Positions 17,413 through 27,074 of a DNA stretch of 64,000 nt are shown here, piece by piece. A program made the position numbers and the translations under genes. This DNA comes from Candidatus Alistipes merdigallinarum (lineage in GTDB: Bacteria > Bacteroidota > Bacteroidia > Bacteroidales > Rikenellaceae): NCBI GenBank assembly GCA_019119305.1, contig DWXH01000023.1, positions 1 to 64,000 on the forward strand, read 5' to 3'. The notes under the pieces were generated by a model. It was not told the DNA's origin. It did not search any database and was given only the letters and a program-made list of their open reading frames with translations. Each line of letters starts with the position of its first letter. The first letter of the stretch is position 1.

Positions 17413-18837
17413 ATGAAAACTTTCTCTGCTTTTTTTATCATCATCGTTTCGACAATGTGGCTTTGCATTTCTTGTTCCAAAGATGGTGAAGACCCTGTCG
17501 ACCGAAACTCGCTTACTCCGATTCTCAAAGTTATTCCGCTAAACGATCAACTCGTAGCCGAAATCGACAACAACGAAACCGAAGGTGAACGTACTATCTG
17601 GCTGTATAACTATGGAGTTCCTGATCTCGACTATTCGAATATCCAGCTTTACCTGACGCTCGACGAAGGGGCTACTATGTATACACCTTACGACAAAAAT
17701 CCAGTCACATTGGACTACACTCTAAAACCAGAATATCCCAATCTAGTTATTACGGCATATATGAACGGAGAGTATATCTATTATCGTGTAGTGATACAAT
17801 CTGTTCAAGCCATAACGAAAATAGAAGCTACAGCTAGTGGAGTTACCCAAACATACATCCCTTCAGATGCCCCTTTATCGAGTAGCAACCGCTATTTCGG
17901 TTTTAAATTTACCGAAAAACAGGTGGATTTATCCAAAACCCACCTAAAGTTCGAACTCGCACCGCTTGCCTCCATGACATCGACCGATACGATCGTAGAC
18001 CTTACCTATCCGATCGAACTGCCGATCAAGACTCCTTTAGGTAAAGAATTCATCTCCATCAACGCATCGACTCTATACCATAAACCCAATTATTTACCGA
18101 GCCATTGGACCCATTGCGATGAATTAGGCACAACGGTTCCTTTATTCCATGCCTCCGAGTTAAGCAGCACAAAATGCAATGCGTATTTGGCCGTCGCATG
18201 GAACGACATCGTCATATATCGGCCGACTCCTTCGACACCTTATTGGACCGGCTCCCAATTATTCTCCGAATTTTACCAAAATAATTTATGGTATTCCTAT
18301 AAGATAACACATCTTTTGAAAATATCTTCTTCGTTTTGTTTTGTAGCCAATGAAATAGAACGTAAGTATGTAATAGTAAGTTCCGACAATGCATTTGAAG
18401 GTCAACCTGCGTTCTACCAAGATCGGAACGGTAAAAGCAGCACGGGAATTATCCAAAAAAACGGTGATAGTTTTACCGTCGATGGAGTATTGCTAAGCAA
18501 AGCCATTCAAGGTAAATACATTCTGCGGCAAAACAGTATCTGGCAACAAGTTCCGGATGATGGCAAACCCCATGGATGGAACGTGATTGCAGCAAATGCA
18601 GAAAACGATATTTTCCTATTTTCATGTGAAAGTTCGGATGAATATCCCGGTCTGACTTTGGCCCAACTACGCGATGTATTATCCGAGTTAAGATGTATCC
18701 ATGCACTGATTACCGAAGACGGTGAAATGCTCGGTATGTATACCGACACTGGAAACTTAATCCGAACAGCTACTGCAGACACGGATTCAGATCCACCCTT
18801 TTACGTAGGTATTGCCGTCGGTGATGATTCCTATTAA
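17413..18837 (+). CDS. Hypothetical lipoprotein
   Basis: MKTFSAFFIIIVSTMWLCISCSKDGED lipobox; beta-rich body with LTPILKVIPLNDQLVAEID. ATG at 17413 preferred to the upstream start. Confidence 0.7.
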   Translation: MKTFSAFFIIIVSTMWLCISCSKDGEDPVDRNSLTPILKVIPLNDQLVAEIDNNETEGERTIWLYNYGVPDLDYSNIQLYLTLDEGATMYTPYDKNPVTLDYTLKPEYPNLVITAYMNGEYIYYRVVIQSVQAITKIEATASGVTQTYIPSDAPLSSSNRYFGFKFTEKQVDLSKTHLKFELAPLASMTSTDTIVDLTYPIELPIKTPLGKEFISINASTLYHKPNYLPSHWTHCDELGTTVPLFHASELSSTKCNAYLAVAWNDIVIYRPTPSTPYWTGSQLFSEFYQNNLWYSYKITHLLKISSSFCFVANEIERKYVIVSSDNAFEGQPAFYQDRNGKSSTGIIQKNGDSFTVDGVLLSKAIQGKYILRQNSIWQQVPDDGKPHGWNVIAANAENDIFLFSCESSDEYPGLTLAQLRDVLSELRCIHALITEDGEMLGMYTDTGNLIRTATADTDSDPPFYVGIAVGDDSY

Positions 18838-18987
18838 CGAATCATAAATAATAGTTGTATCTTTGCATCCGGAAAATGCCAATAGCCGTTTTGTGGTATT
18901 TTCCGGATGTTTGCCGTTATTTCAAGGTATTCGCGGAAATGATTTTCGCGTATATTTTTGCAGACGACACAAATCGAAAAAACACCC

Positions 18988-21471
18988 ATGGATAAAGAGA
19001 AAGGGGAGATTACATACAAACGCCTGTCCGAACTGAAAACGTCGGATGAGGGAGTCATCACTAAAGTATTCGGACACGGATCGTTCCGCAACCGAATTAC
19101 GGAGATGGGATTCATTCGGGGCAAGGTGGTCAAAGTCATCAAAAATGCTCCGCTGTCCGACCCCATCGAATACGAAATCATCGGATACCGAATCGCCCTA
19201 CGAAAAAGCGAAGCCGAACTGATCGAAGTATCCGTTCCGGCCTATATCGAAACCCATCCATTGACCGATGACGCGACGTTCCGGGACGAATCGGTCAATC
19301 GTTTCGTCCACGAAAGCGGACGGATCATCAACGTCGCCTTGGTCGGAAATCCCAACTGCGGCAAAACCTCCCTGTTCAATGTCGCTTCCGGGTCACACGA
19401 ACGGGTGGGAAACTATAGCGGCGTAACGGTCGATGCCAAACAGGCAACCTTTAGTCAGGACGGATATACATTCAACATCTGCGATCTGCCAGGAACCTAT
19501 TCGATAACGGAATACACCCCCGAAGAGCTGTACGTCCGCAGCCACATTCTCAACGACATGCCCGATGTGGTCGTCAATGTATTGGACGCCTCGAACCTCG
19601 AGCGAAACCTTTTTCTGACCACCCAGCTGATTGACATGGACCTGAAAGTCGTCATCGCGCTCAACATGTTCGACGAGACAAAAAAACAGGGCATCGCATT
19701 GGATTATGAAACATTGGGCCGCATGATCGGAATTCCGATCGTTCCCACCATAGCGTCAAAGAACGAAGGCATTGCCGAACTTTTCCGAACGGTCATCGCT
19801 GTTTTTGAAGACAACGAGCCCACCGTCCGACACATACACATCAACTACGGCCAGGACATTGAAAAGAGCATACGGTCGGTTCAGAAATACCTGTGGAAAA
19901 ATTCGGACATCGCCGCCCGTTATTCTACACGTTATTTGGCAATCAAGCTGCTATGCAATGACCACAATATTGCTAAACTGGTAGAACATGCCGGCAATTA
20001 TCCGGAAATCGAAAGCACGGCCTCTCGGGAACGGACAAAACTCGAAAGCCTGCACGGCGATCGGGTCGAAAACCTCATAACCGATGCCAAATACGGATTC
20101 ATAACCGGAGCCCTCGAAGAGACCTGCCGTAGGCCGGTCGCACAAAAGACTCGGAAAGACGACCGGATCGACCGAATCATGACCCACAAAATTTGGGGAA
20201 TGCCCATCTTTTTGCTGCTGATGTGGATCACATTCCAGGTCACGTTCACCGTCGGGGCTCTTCCTGCCGAATGGATCGAATCGGGGGTCGGATGGTTGGG
20301 CGAAACGATCGGCACCCACATGCAGGACGGTTCACTGAAAGAGCTGTTAGTCAATGGAATCATCAGTGGGGTAGGCGGCGTCATCGTCTTTTTGCCGAAC
20401 ATCCTGATCCTCTTCTTTTTCATTTCGTTGATGGAGGATACGGGATATATGGCCCGGGCGGCGTTTATCATGGACAAACTGATGCACAAAATCGGCCTGC
20501 ACGGGAAATCGTTCATTCCGCTGCTGATGGGGTTCGGATGCAACGTTCCGGCCATTATGGCTACCCGGACCCTCGAAAGCCGCAAAGACCGGGTGCTCAC
20601 GATGCTTATCGTACCGTTCATGTCGTGCAGCGCACGGCTACCCGTATACGTATTGTTGATCTCCGCTTTCTTCCCGAAAGGGCAGGGGCTGGTCCTTTTC
20701 TCCATCTACCTGATCGGTATTGCCGTTGCGGTTCTGTCTTCACTTTTATTCAAAAAGGTACTCTTCTCCAAAGAAGAAGCACCCTTCGTCATGGAACTTC
20801 CGCCATATCGAATCCCGACGGCCCGCAACGTGGTATTGCACATGTGGAGCAAAGGTTCGCAATACCTCCGGAAAATGGGTACGATCATTTTAGCGGCCTC
20901 GATCATCATCTGGGCATTGAGCTACTACCCCCGCAACATGCACAATTCGGAAAATTATAAGGCTCTGAAAAGCGAGATCTCCGCTTCGACGACTCTATCC
21001 CGGCAAGATAAAGATGAGAAGATCCACGAGCTGAACAACCGGATGCACGCCGAACAACAGGAGCAATCCTACATCGGACGTTTCGGGCACTTCATCGAAC
21101 CGATCATTCGTCCGTTGGGATTCGACTGGCAAATCGGTGTCAGCCTGACCAGCGGGCTGGCTGCCAAAGAGATCGTCGTGAGCACGATGGCCGTATTGAG
21201 CAACAGCGGAGACGATGAAAACGCCCTGCCGGAAAATCTGAAACAGCAAGTCTACACCCAAGGAAAGCATGCCGGAGAACCGGTGTACACTCCACTTGTA
21301 GCCTATTCGTTGATGCTGTTCATTCTGTTATACGTACCGTGTTTTGCGACTATTGCAGCGATTCGTCGCGAGGCAGGATCGAAATGGGCGCTCTTCTCCG
21401 TAATTTATTCGACCGCATGTGCCTGGGTGGCATCATTTATGGTCTACCAAATAGGCAGCCTCTTGCTGTAA
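18988..21471 (+). CDS. feoB: Ferrous iron transporter FeoA-FeoB fusion
   Basis: N-terminal FeoA-like domain (SELKTSDEGVITKVFGHGSFRNRITEMGFIRGKVVKV); G domain NPNCGKTSLFN, DLPGTYSI; membrane region GFGCNVPAIMATRTLE. Confidence 0.96.
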   Translation: MDKEKGEITYKRLSELKTSDEGVITKVFGHGSFRNRITEMGFIRGKVVKVIKNAPLSDPIEYEIIGYRIALRKSEAELIEVSVPAYIETHPLTDDATFRDESVNRFVHESGRIINVALVGNPNCGKTSLFNVASGSHERVGNYSGVTVDAKQATFSQDGYTFNICDLPGTYSITEYTPEELYVRSHILNDMPDVVVNVLDASNLERNLFLTTQLIDMDLKVVIALNMFDETKKQGIALDYETLGRMIGIPIVPTIASKNEGIAELFRTVIAVFEDNEPTVRHIHINYGQDIEKSIRSVQKYLWKNSDIAARYSTRYLAIKLLCNDHNIAKLVEHAGNYPEIESTASRERTKLESLHGDRVENLITDAKYGFITGALEETCRRPVAQKTRKDDRIDRIMTHKIWGMPIFLLLMWITFQVTFTVGALPAEWIESGVGWLGETIGTHMQDGSLKELLVNGIISGVGGVIVFLPNILILFFFISLMEDTGYMARAAFIMDKLMHKIGLHGKSFIPLLMGFGCNVPAIMATRTLESRKDRVLTMLIVPFMSCSARLPVYVLLISAFFPKGQGLVLFSIYLIGIAVAVLSSLLFKKVLFSKEEAPFVMELPPYRIPTARNVVLHMWSKGSQYLRKMGTIILAASIIIWALSYYPRNMHNSENYKALKSEISASTTLSRQDKDEKIHELNNRMHAEQQEQSYIGRFGHFIEPIIRPLGFDWQIGVSLTSGLAAKEIVVSTMAVLSNSGDDENALPENLKQQVYTQGKHAGEPVYTPLVAYSLMLFILLYVPCFATIAAIRREAGSKWALFSVIYSTACAWVASFMVYQIGSLLL

Positions 21472-21494
21472 AATCGACTCATAGAACAATCGCC

Positions 21495-21650
21495 ATGCAG
21501 GACATCATCACACTGGTTATCATTGTTCTCGCCATATTGGCACTGGCGGGCATCATCTACCGTAAAACGACCCGTAAAGGGTGTGACGGAGGATGCGGCT
21601 GCGGATGCTCCTCTTGCAGCACAAAAAAAGGCGACGGGAAAAATTCTTGA
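21495..21650 (+). CDS. FeoB-associated Cys-rich membrane protein
   Basis: MQDIITLVIIVLAILALAGIIYRKTTRKGCDGGCGCGCSSCSTKKGDGKNS, directly after feoB. Confidence 0.85.
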   Translation: MQDIITLVIIVLAILALAGIIYRKTTRKGCDGGCGCGCSSCSTKKGDGKNS

Positions 21651-21664
21651 TTTTTCCCGTCGCC
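21630..21664. terminator. Bidirectional terminator-like hairpin
   Basis: GGCGACGGGAAAAAT-TCTTG-ATTTTTCCCGTCGCC, a perfect 15-bp stem between convergent genes. Confidence 0.8.
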
Positions 21665-21687
21665 ATATCGCTTGAAAACCTCCCGTA

Positions 21688-21951
21688 TTATTGTTCCGAC
21701 AACAGCTGTTCCAAACCTCTCACGAGTTGATCGGGACATGAGGTTCCCTTTCCTTTGCAATCTATCCCTTTCAAACGGCTGATCACTTCATCCACCGGCA
21801 TTCCTTTAATCAGCGCACATACACCCTGCGTATTACCATGACACCCACCGATAAATGAGGCCTCGGTAACTTTACCGTCTTCGACCGTCAACCGAATCAA
21901 TTTTGAACACACTCCGCCTTGCGGTATGTAATCGATACTTTTTGTTCCCAT
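21688..21951 (-). CDS. TSCPD domain-containing protein (TIGR03905-like)
   Basis: YIPQGGVCSKLIRLTVEDGKVTEASFIGGCHGNTQGVCALIKG. Confidence 0.85.
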   Translation of the reverse strand: MGTKSIDYIPQGGVCSKLIRLTVEDGKVTEASFIGGCHGNTQGVCALIKGMPVDEVISRLKGIDCKGKGTSCPDQLVRGLEQLLSEQ

Positions 21952-22010
21952 ATTCTTGTACTTAAAAACCGGTGTAAGATACCGATTTTTCGGGAATTTT
22001 TCTCGTACAT

Positions 22011-22736
22011 CTATAAAATCAACGAACGCTGCGACAACACCTCCATAAAATGGTCCCGGTAGGAATCCGAGATAGGAATATACACCTTTCCGAACACGAT
22101 CCGATTCCGCTCGATCGTCCGAATCTTATCTACGTTAACAATAAATGAGCGGTGTACCCGAACGAAACGAGAAGGTGGCAAATTCTCCTCAATGGATCGC
22201 ATGCTCATCAATGTCATCACAGACTCACCCGTTTCGGTATGAATCTTTACATAATCCTTCAGGCTTTCGATGTATAGAATCTGATCCAGATGCAACTGAA
22301 CCATTTTATAGTCGGTCTTAACAAAGATCGAACGCGCTGCATTTTCTCCTTCCGATGCAGACATGACCGTTTGCTGCTGTTCGAAATAACGCCGGGCTTT
22401 ATTTGCCGCATGCAGGAACTCCGCATAGCTGATCGGCTTGAGCAGATAATCCAACGCATCGACCCGGAAACCCTCTAATGCATACTGCTCGAATGCCGTC
22501 GTGAAAACCACACGGGTCCGGTCGCCGATCATACGCGACAACTCAAGCCCGTTTAACTGGGGCATCTGTATGTCGAGAAAGACCAGATCGATCTTCTCCT
22601 GTTGTAAAATCGAGAGAGCCTCCACCGCACTCGAACTCGCTCCAACCAGATGCAGAAACGGAGTCTGTCCGACATACCCGGCCAACAGATCGCGGGCCAA
22701 CGGCTCATCATCCACTACAAGCGATTCGATCACCAT
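22011..22736 (-). CDS. LytTR family response regulator
   Basis: Receiver (VVDDEPLARDLL, LVFLDIQMPQLNGLEL) plus LytTR (YIESLKDYVKIHTETGE, FVRVHRSFIVNVDKI). Confidence 0.95.
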   Translation of the reverse strand: MVIESLVVDDEPLARDLLAGYVGQTPFLHLVGASSSAVEALSILQQEKIDLVFLDIQMPQLNGLELSRMIGDRTRVVFTTAFEQYALEGFRVDALDYLLKPISYAEFLHAANKARRYFEQQQTVMSASEGENAARSIFVKTDYKMVQLHLDQILYIESLKDYVKIHTETGESVMTLMSMRSIEENLPPSRFVRVHRSFIVNVDKIRTIERNRIVFGKVYIPISDSYRDHFMEVLSQRSLIL

Positions 22737-22741
22737 ACGCG

Positions 22742-23812
22742 CTAAAGATTTATAACCAGCTGTGAAACATATCGATCTCCCATACGTTCGGTCCGCAGGA
22801 TATGCCGGTTCGGATAGATCAGATTAAGCCGCTTCCGCAAATTCTCCAATCCGATACCCGATCCGCTGCGGTCGTTATCCGTTTTCGGGAAATAACTGTT
22901 CTCGATGGTGCATACCAGGGTATCCGACTCCGCAATCCGAAACGAAATGTTGACAAACGACTCTTCGGAGGGACTGACACCATGTTTGAATGCATTCTCG
23001 ATCAATGTGATAAACAGCAGCGGAGCGACCATATACCCCATACCGTCCTCAGGAATATCGATCTTCATATGCACCCGGTCCGAAGCGAGTCGCAGACTCA
23101 TCAGCTCGACATAATTTTTCATGAAAGCAAACTCCTTGTCAAGCGAAATGAAATTCTGGTTGTTTTCGTAGAGCACATAGCGCAACATGTGGCTCAGGCT
23201 GTGCACGGCATATTGAGCCTGCTGCGGGTTTACCTGGATCAAGGCATAAATGTTATTCAACGTATTGAACAGGAAATGCGGATTCAGTTGGTTCTTCAGG
23301 TTTTTCAATTCAGCCTGCGTCCGTTCCTTTTCGATCTCCCGTTTCTCGCTCTCGACATGATACCAGTTGGCCGTCATCTTAATCGCAACACTCAATGCAA
23401 CCGTCAACGCCAACAATATGGCATTCCACAAGAAAATAAATACCAAAAAGAATTCTGTCCGGTTCTCATGTCGGTTTTTCGGTACTGGCTGAGTCTCTTC
23501 AATAAAGTTTCGGAAAAATCCATGCCACCCGTGCTGTATCAGTACAAATACCGCAATCAGCACCAGATTCATAACGATGAAACGGGTGATATGCTTACCG
23601 AACAACTGACGGTCGATCAACCAACAATAGTTGATATAGAAGACCGACATGAACGATACCGGATTGATGCAGAAATCCAGATAACGCACCCACGAAAAGG
23701 TCTCGTTTCTCATATAGGAGAAGAAGATCGGCGAGAGGAACATCAGCACCCACGCGATCGTATGGATCACCACCTGAAAAACAGAATTGACTCTATTTTG
23801 GGACATAGCCAT
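22742..23812 (-). CDS. LytS-type sensor histidine kinase
   Basis: LKNQLNPHFLFNTLNNIYALI His_kinase motif; C-terminal GSGIGLENLRKRL. Confidence 0.94.
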   Translation of the reverse strand: MAMSQNRVNSVFQVVIHTIAWVLMFLSPIFFSYMRNETFSWVRYLDFCINPVSFMSVFYINYCWLIDRQLFGKHITRFIVMNLVLIAVFVLIQHGWHGFFRNFIEETQPVPKNRHENRTEFFLVFIFLWNAILLALTVALSVAIKMTANWYHVESEKREIEKERTQAELKNLKNQLNPHFLFNTLNNIYALIQVNPQQAQYAVHSLSHMLRYVLYENNQNFISLDKEFAFMKNYVELMSLRLASDRVHMKIDIPEDGMGYMVAPLLFITLIENAFKHGVSPSEESFVNISFRIAESDTLVCTIENSYFPKTDNDRSGSGIGLENLRKRLNLIYPNRHILRTERMGDRYVSQLVINL

Positions 23813-23857
23813 AACTTTTCTCCGGTAAATTTAAACGTTTTTATTCGATTTACGTAA

Positions 23858-25078
23858 CTACTCGTACCGAATTGCTTCGATCGGGTCGAGATTAGAGGCT
23901 TTCTTGGCCGGGTACCACCCGAAGAATATCCCGGTCACGGTACATACGGCGAACGAAAGGATCACCGAATAGGGTTGTACGAATACGGGCCAACCGGCAA
24001 TATACTTGATGGCCGCGGCTGCTCCAACCCCCAAAAGCACCCCGATAATACCTCCCACGACACTGATAATCACCGCCTCGATCAGGAATTGCCACAGGAT
24101 ATGGCGGCCTTTGGCCCCGATCGACATCCGCAGACCGATCTCCCGGGTCCGTTCCGTCACCGAAACGTACATGATGTTCATAATACCGATACCTCCGACC
24201 AACAGCGAAATTCCCGCAATACAAGCCAAAAGAACGGTCATCAAATCCGAGGTCGAGCTCATCATCGAGCTCAGCTCCTCCTGTGAACGGATATTGAAAT
24301 CGTCCTCCTCCCCGGGCCGGATGTTATGATTCTGTCTCAGGATGGCCGTCAGTTCATCAATCGCCTTGTCGGAGAGCTCCTCGGTTATGGCCGATGCAAA
24401 AATACCCTGAAGATAGGTGATGGCCAGGATACGTTTCTGCACGGTCGTATAGGGAGCCAGAATCAAATCGTCCTGATCCATTCCCATCGAGTTATATCCT
24501 TTCGAGGTCAACACCCCAATGATCTTGAACGGGATCTTCCCGAACCGAATGGTCTTGCCGAGCGGATCCTCCCCGTTGGGAAAGAGATTGTCGACGATGG
24601 TCTGTCCGACAACACAAACTTTTGCAGCCCGAATAACATCTTGATCGGTAAACATCTCTCCTTCACTGACCGTATATTTACGGATGTCCATATAGTCCTG
24701 ATTGATTCCATAAATGGTGGTCGGGGTGTTGTTCGCACCGTAGATCGCCTGACCGCTGCTGTTGACCGAAGGGGAACAGGCACTGATGTAAGAGGTTTCG
24801 TTGACGATCGTCCTGTAATCTTCGATCTTGAGCGTCTGCATGCTGCTGGCACTCTGCCGCACGCCACCGAAACGTCCGGTCCCCGGATGGATCATGATCA
24901 TGTTCGAACCCATCTCCGAGATCTGTGCCCGAATGCTGCGTTTCGACCCCTGACCGATCGCCAACATCGCGATCACCGATCCCACACCGATTATGATTCC
25001 GAGCATCGTCAAAAAGCCTCGAAACTTATTGTTGGAAAGCGCCTTGAGCGCAACCTTTATCAGATTTTTATAGTTCAT
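23858..25078 (-). CDS. MacB-type ABC transporter permease
   Basis: FRGFLTMLGIIIGVGSVIAMLAIGQG; LVGGIGIMNIMYVSVTERTREIGLRMSIGA; P-A-KKASNLDPIEAIRYE. Confidence 0.95.
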   Translation of the reverse strand: MNYKNLIKVALKALSNNKFRGFLTMLGIIIGVGSVIAMLAIGQGSKRSIRAQISEMGSNMIMIHPGTGRFGGVRQSASSMQTLKIEDYRTIVNETSYISACSPSVNSSGQAIYGANNTPTTIYGINQDYMDIRKYTVSEGEMFTDQDVIRAAKVCVVGQTIVDNLFPNGEDPLGKTIRFGKIPFKIIGVLTSKGYNSMGMDQDDLILAPYTTVQKRILAITYLQGIFASAITEELSDKAIDELTAILRQNHNIRPGEEDDFNIRSQEELSSMMSSTSDLMTVLLACIAGISLLVGGIGIMNIMYVSVTERTREIGLRMSIGAKGRHILWQFLIEAVIISVVGGIIGVLLGVGAAAAIKYIAGWPVFVQPYSVILSFAVCTVTGIFFGWYPAKKASNLDPIEAIRYE

Positions 25079-25092
25079 AATCTCATCCTTAA

Positions 25093-25839
25093 TTATAATC
25101 CGTTATCTACGGGAAGCGAATCGAGCACCTCTTTAGCCGACTTCACATTCGTGTTTGGGGTGTCTTCCGTAATCTTGCCGTCGCGCAAAACGATATTGCG
25201 GCTGCTGAACTGTGCGATTTCGGGATTGTGGGTCACGAATACGATCGTACGTCCGGCATGATACAACTTTTGAAACAGCGTGAGGATTTCGAACGAAGTC
25301 CGCGTATCGAGGTTACCGGTCGCCTCATCCGCCAAAATCATCACAGGATCATTGACCAATGCCCGAGCAATCGCCACACGCTGCTGCTGACCTCCGGACA
25401 TCTGATTCGAGCGGTGGTGGATCCGGTCCGCCAGTCCCACCTCGATCAACGCCTGCTCGGCACGGCGATGACGCTCGCGGGCCGACACTTCGGAGTTGTA
25501 AAAAAGCGGCAATTCCACATTTTCGAGTGCCGTGGTCTTGGGTAACAGATTGTAGGACTGGAACACGAATCCGATCTTCCGATTCCGCAATGTGGCCCGC
25601 TCGTTCCGGCTCATCTTCTGTACCGAGAAACCATCCAGATAGTACTCTCCCGAAGTTGGGGTATCGAGACACCCGAGCAGATTCAACAGAGTAGACTTTC
25701 CCGATCCGCTGGTACCCATAATCGTCACAAACTCCCCTTCCCGTATATTGAAAGAGACCCCCCGCAGCGCATGTACCGTCTCATCGCCCACAACGAAATC
25801 CCGCCTAAGGTTTTCGACCCTTATTATATAATTCTCCAT
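25093..25839 (-). CDS. ABC transporter ATP-binding protein (MacB/LolD-type)
   Basis: Walker A GTSGSGKST, signature MSGGQQQRVAIARAL, Walker B VMILADEATGNLD. Confidence 0.96.
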   Translation of the reverse strand: MENYIIRVENLRRDFVVGDETVHALRGVSFNIREGEFVTIMGTSGSGKSTLLNLLGCLDTPTSGEYYLDGFSVQKMSRNERATLRNRKIGFVFQSYNLLPKTTALENVELPLFYNSEVSARERHRRAEQALIEVGLADRIHHRSNQMSGGQQQRVAIARALVNDPVMILADEATGNLDTRTSFEILTLFQKLYHAGRTIVFVTHNPEIAQFSSRNIVLRDGKITEDTPNTNVKSAKEVLDSLPVDNGL

Positions 25840-25865
25840 GATATGATTTTCCTTTACGATTCCGT

Positions 25866-27044
25866 CTATTTCTTCTTGTTCTTGTCTCGATCCGGAGGAC
25901 CCGGCATAAACGGATTGGACTCTGTTTGCGAATCGGAAACCGAAGGTACACCCAGCTCAACAGCTGTAATGATTTGATCACCCTCCTGTATATCTCCGCT
26001 CACCTCTGCAAAAATACCGTCGTTACTACCCACTGTCACCTGTTTGGGCTGGGGACCCGATACCGTCGGAACCCAAAGCGTCTTTACCTTCGCATCAATA
26101 GAGTCGGACGTCGGGGTGTCGACTCCTTCCGGTGTGAAACGCAAGGCCCGCAAAGGAACGACCAATACACTGTCTTTCTGCATCGTATAAATAGTCAGAT
26201 TGGCAGTCAGACCGGGTTTCAGTTTCAAATCCGGATTGGGAGCGTCTACAACCACCTCATAAGTTACCACGTTCGATTCTGTAGTCGGCTGCAAACGCAC
26301 CTGCGTCACCGTACCGCTAAATTGATCTTCAGGGAAAGCGTCGACGGTAAACATAGCATTTTGACCCTCTTTGACCACTCCGATATCGGCTTCGTCCACA
26401 TCAGCGATTACACGCATCTGACGCAAATCATTTGCAATAGTAAACAGGGTAGGGGTATTGAAGCTCGAAGCCACAGTCTGTCCCTCCTCAACCTCACGGT
26501 CGATCACCACTCCGTCGATCGGCGAAGTAATCGTCGCATAAGCCAGATTCTGCCGCACACGGGTCATATCCGACTGGGATTTTTCGTAATTGCTTTTTGC
26601 CTTATTGTATTGATACTCGGCCGTCTCGTAATCCGTATCGCTGACCATATTTTTCTCGTGCAGGCCCTTTATCCGGTTAAAATTTTTCTCCTGATACTCA
26701 TACTCCGTTTTATTGGCCTCCAAAGTGGCTGTACTCGACTCGAGTTCGGCTTCCAAAGTCGTCCGGTCGAGCTCTGCAATGATCTCTCCCTCTTTGACGA
26801 TCGAATTATAATCCACATAAATGTGTTCGATGATACCGGACACCTGAGTACCCACCTCCACTTGGATAATCGGTTCAATCGTTCCCGTGGCGGTCACCGT
26901 ATTGACAATCGACCCGCGACGCACTTCCGTCGTTTTATAACTCATCTTTTGAGGGGCCTTCGATCGGGTGGCGAACAGGTAGATGCCGACAGCAATTACG
27001 ACCAGCACCAGCACCGGAATCAGAATTTTCTTCACTGTTTTCAT
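25866..27044 (-). CDS. MacA-like periplasmic adaptor (membrane fusion protein)
   Basis: TVTATGTIEPIIQVEVGTQVSGIIEHIYVDYNSIVKEGEIIAELD lipoyl-like motif; ITSPIDGVVIDREVEEGQTV. Confidence 0.94.
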   Translation of the reverse strand: MKTVKKILIPVLVLVVIAVGIYLFATRSKAPQKMSYKTTEVRRGSIVNTVTATGTIEPIIQVEVGTQVSGIIEHIYVDYNSIVKEGEIIAELDRTTLEAELESSTATLEANKTEYEYQEKNFNRIKGLHEKNMVSDTDYETAEYQYNKAKSNYEKSQSDMTRVRQNLAYATITSPIDGVVIDREVEEGQTVASSFNTPTLFTIANDLRQMRVIADVDEADIGVVKEGQNAMFTVDAFPEDQFSGTVTQVRLQPTTESNVVTYEVVVDAPNPDLKLKPGLTANLTIYTMQKDSVLVVPLRALRFTPEGVDTPTSDSIDAKVKTLWVPTVSGPQPKQVTVGSNDGIFAEVSGDIQEGDQIITAVELGVPSVSDSQTESNPFMPGPPDRDKNKKK

Positions 27045-27074
27045 ATCGCGTTTTTTTTAATTGTTTTTACTGAA

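Noticed and set aside
22802-23857. 351-aa plus-strand ORF
   Set aside because: Antisense to the clear LytS-type histidine kinase.
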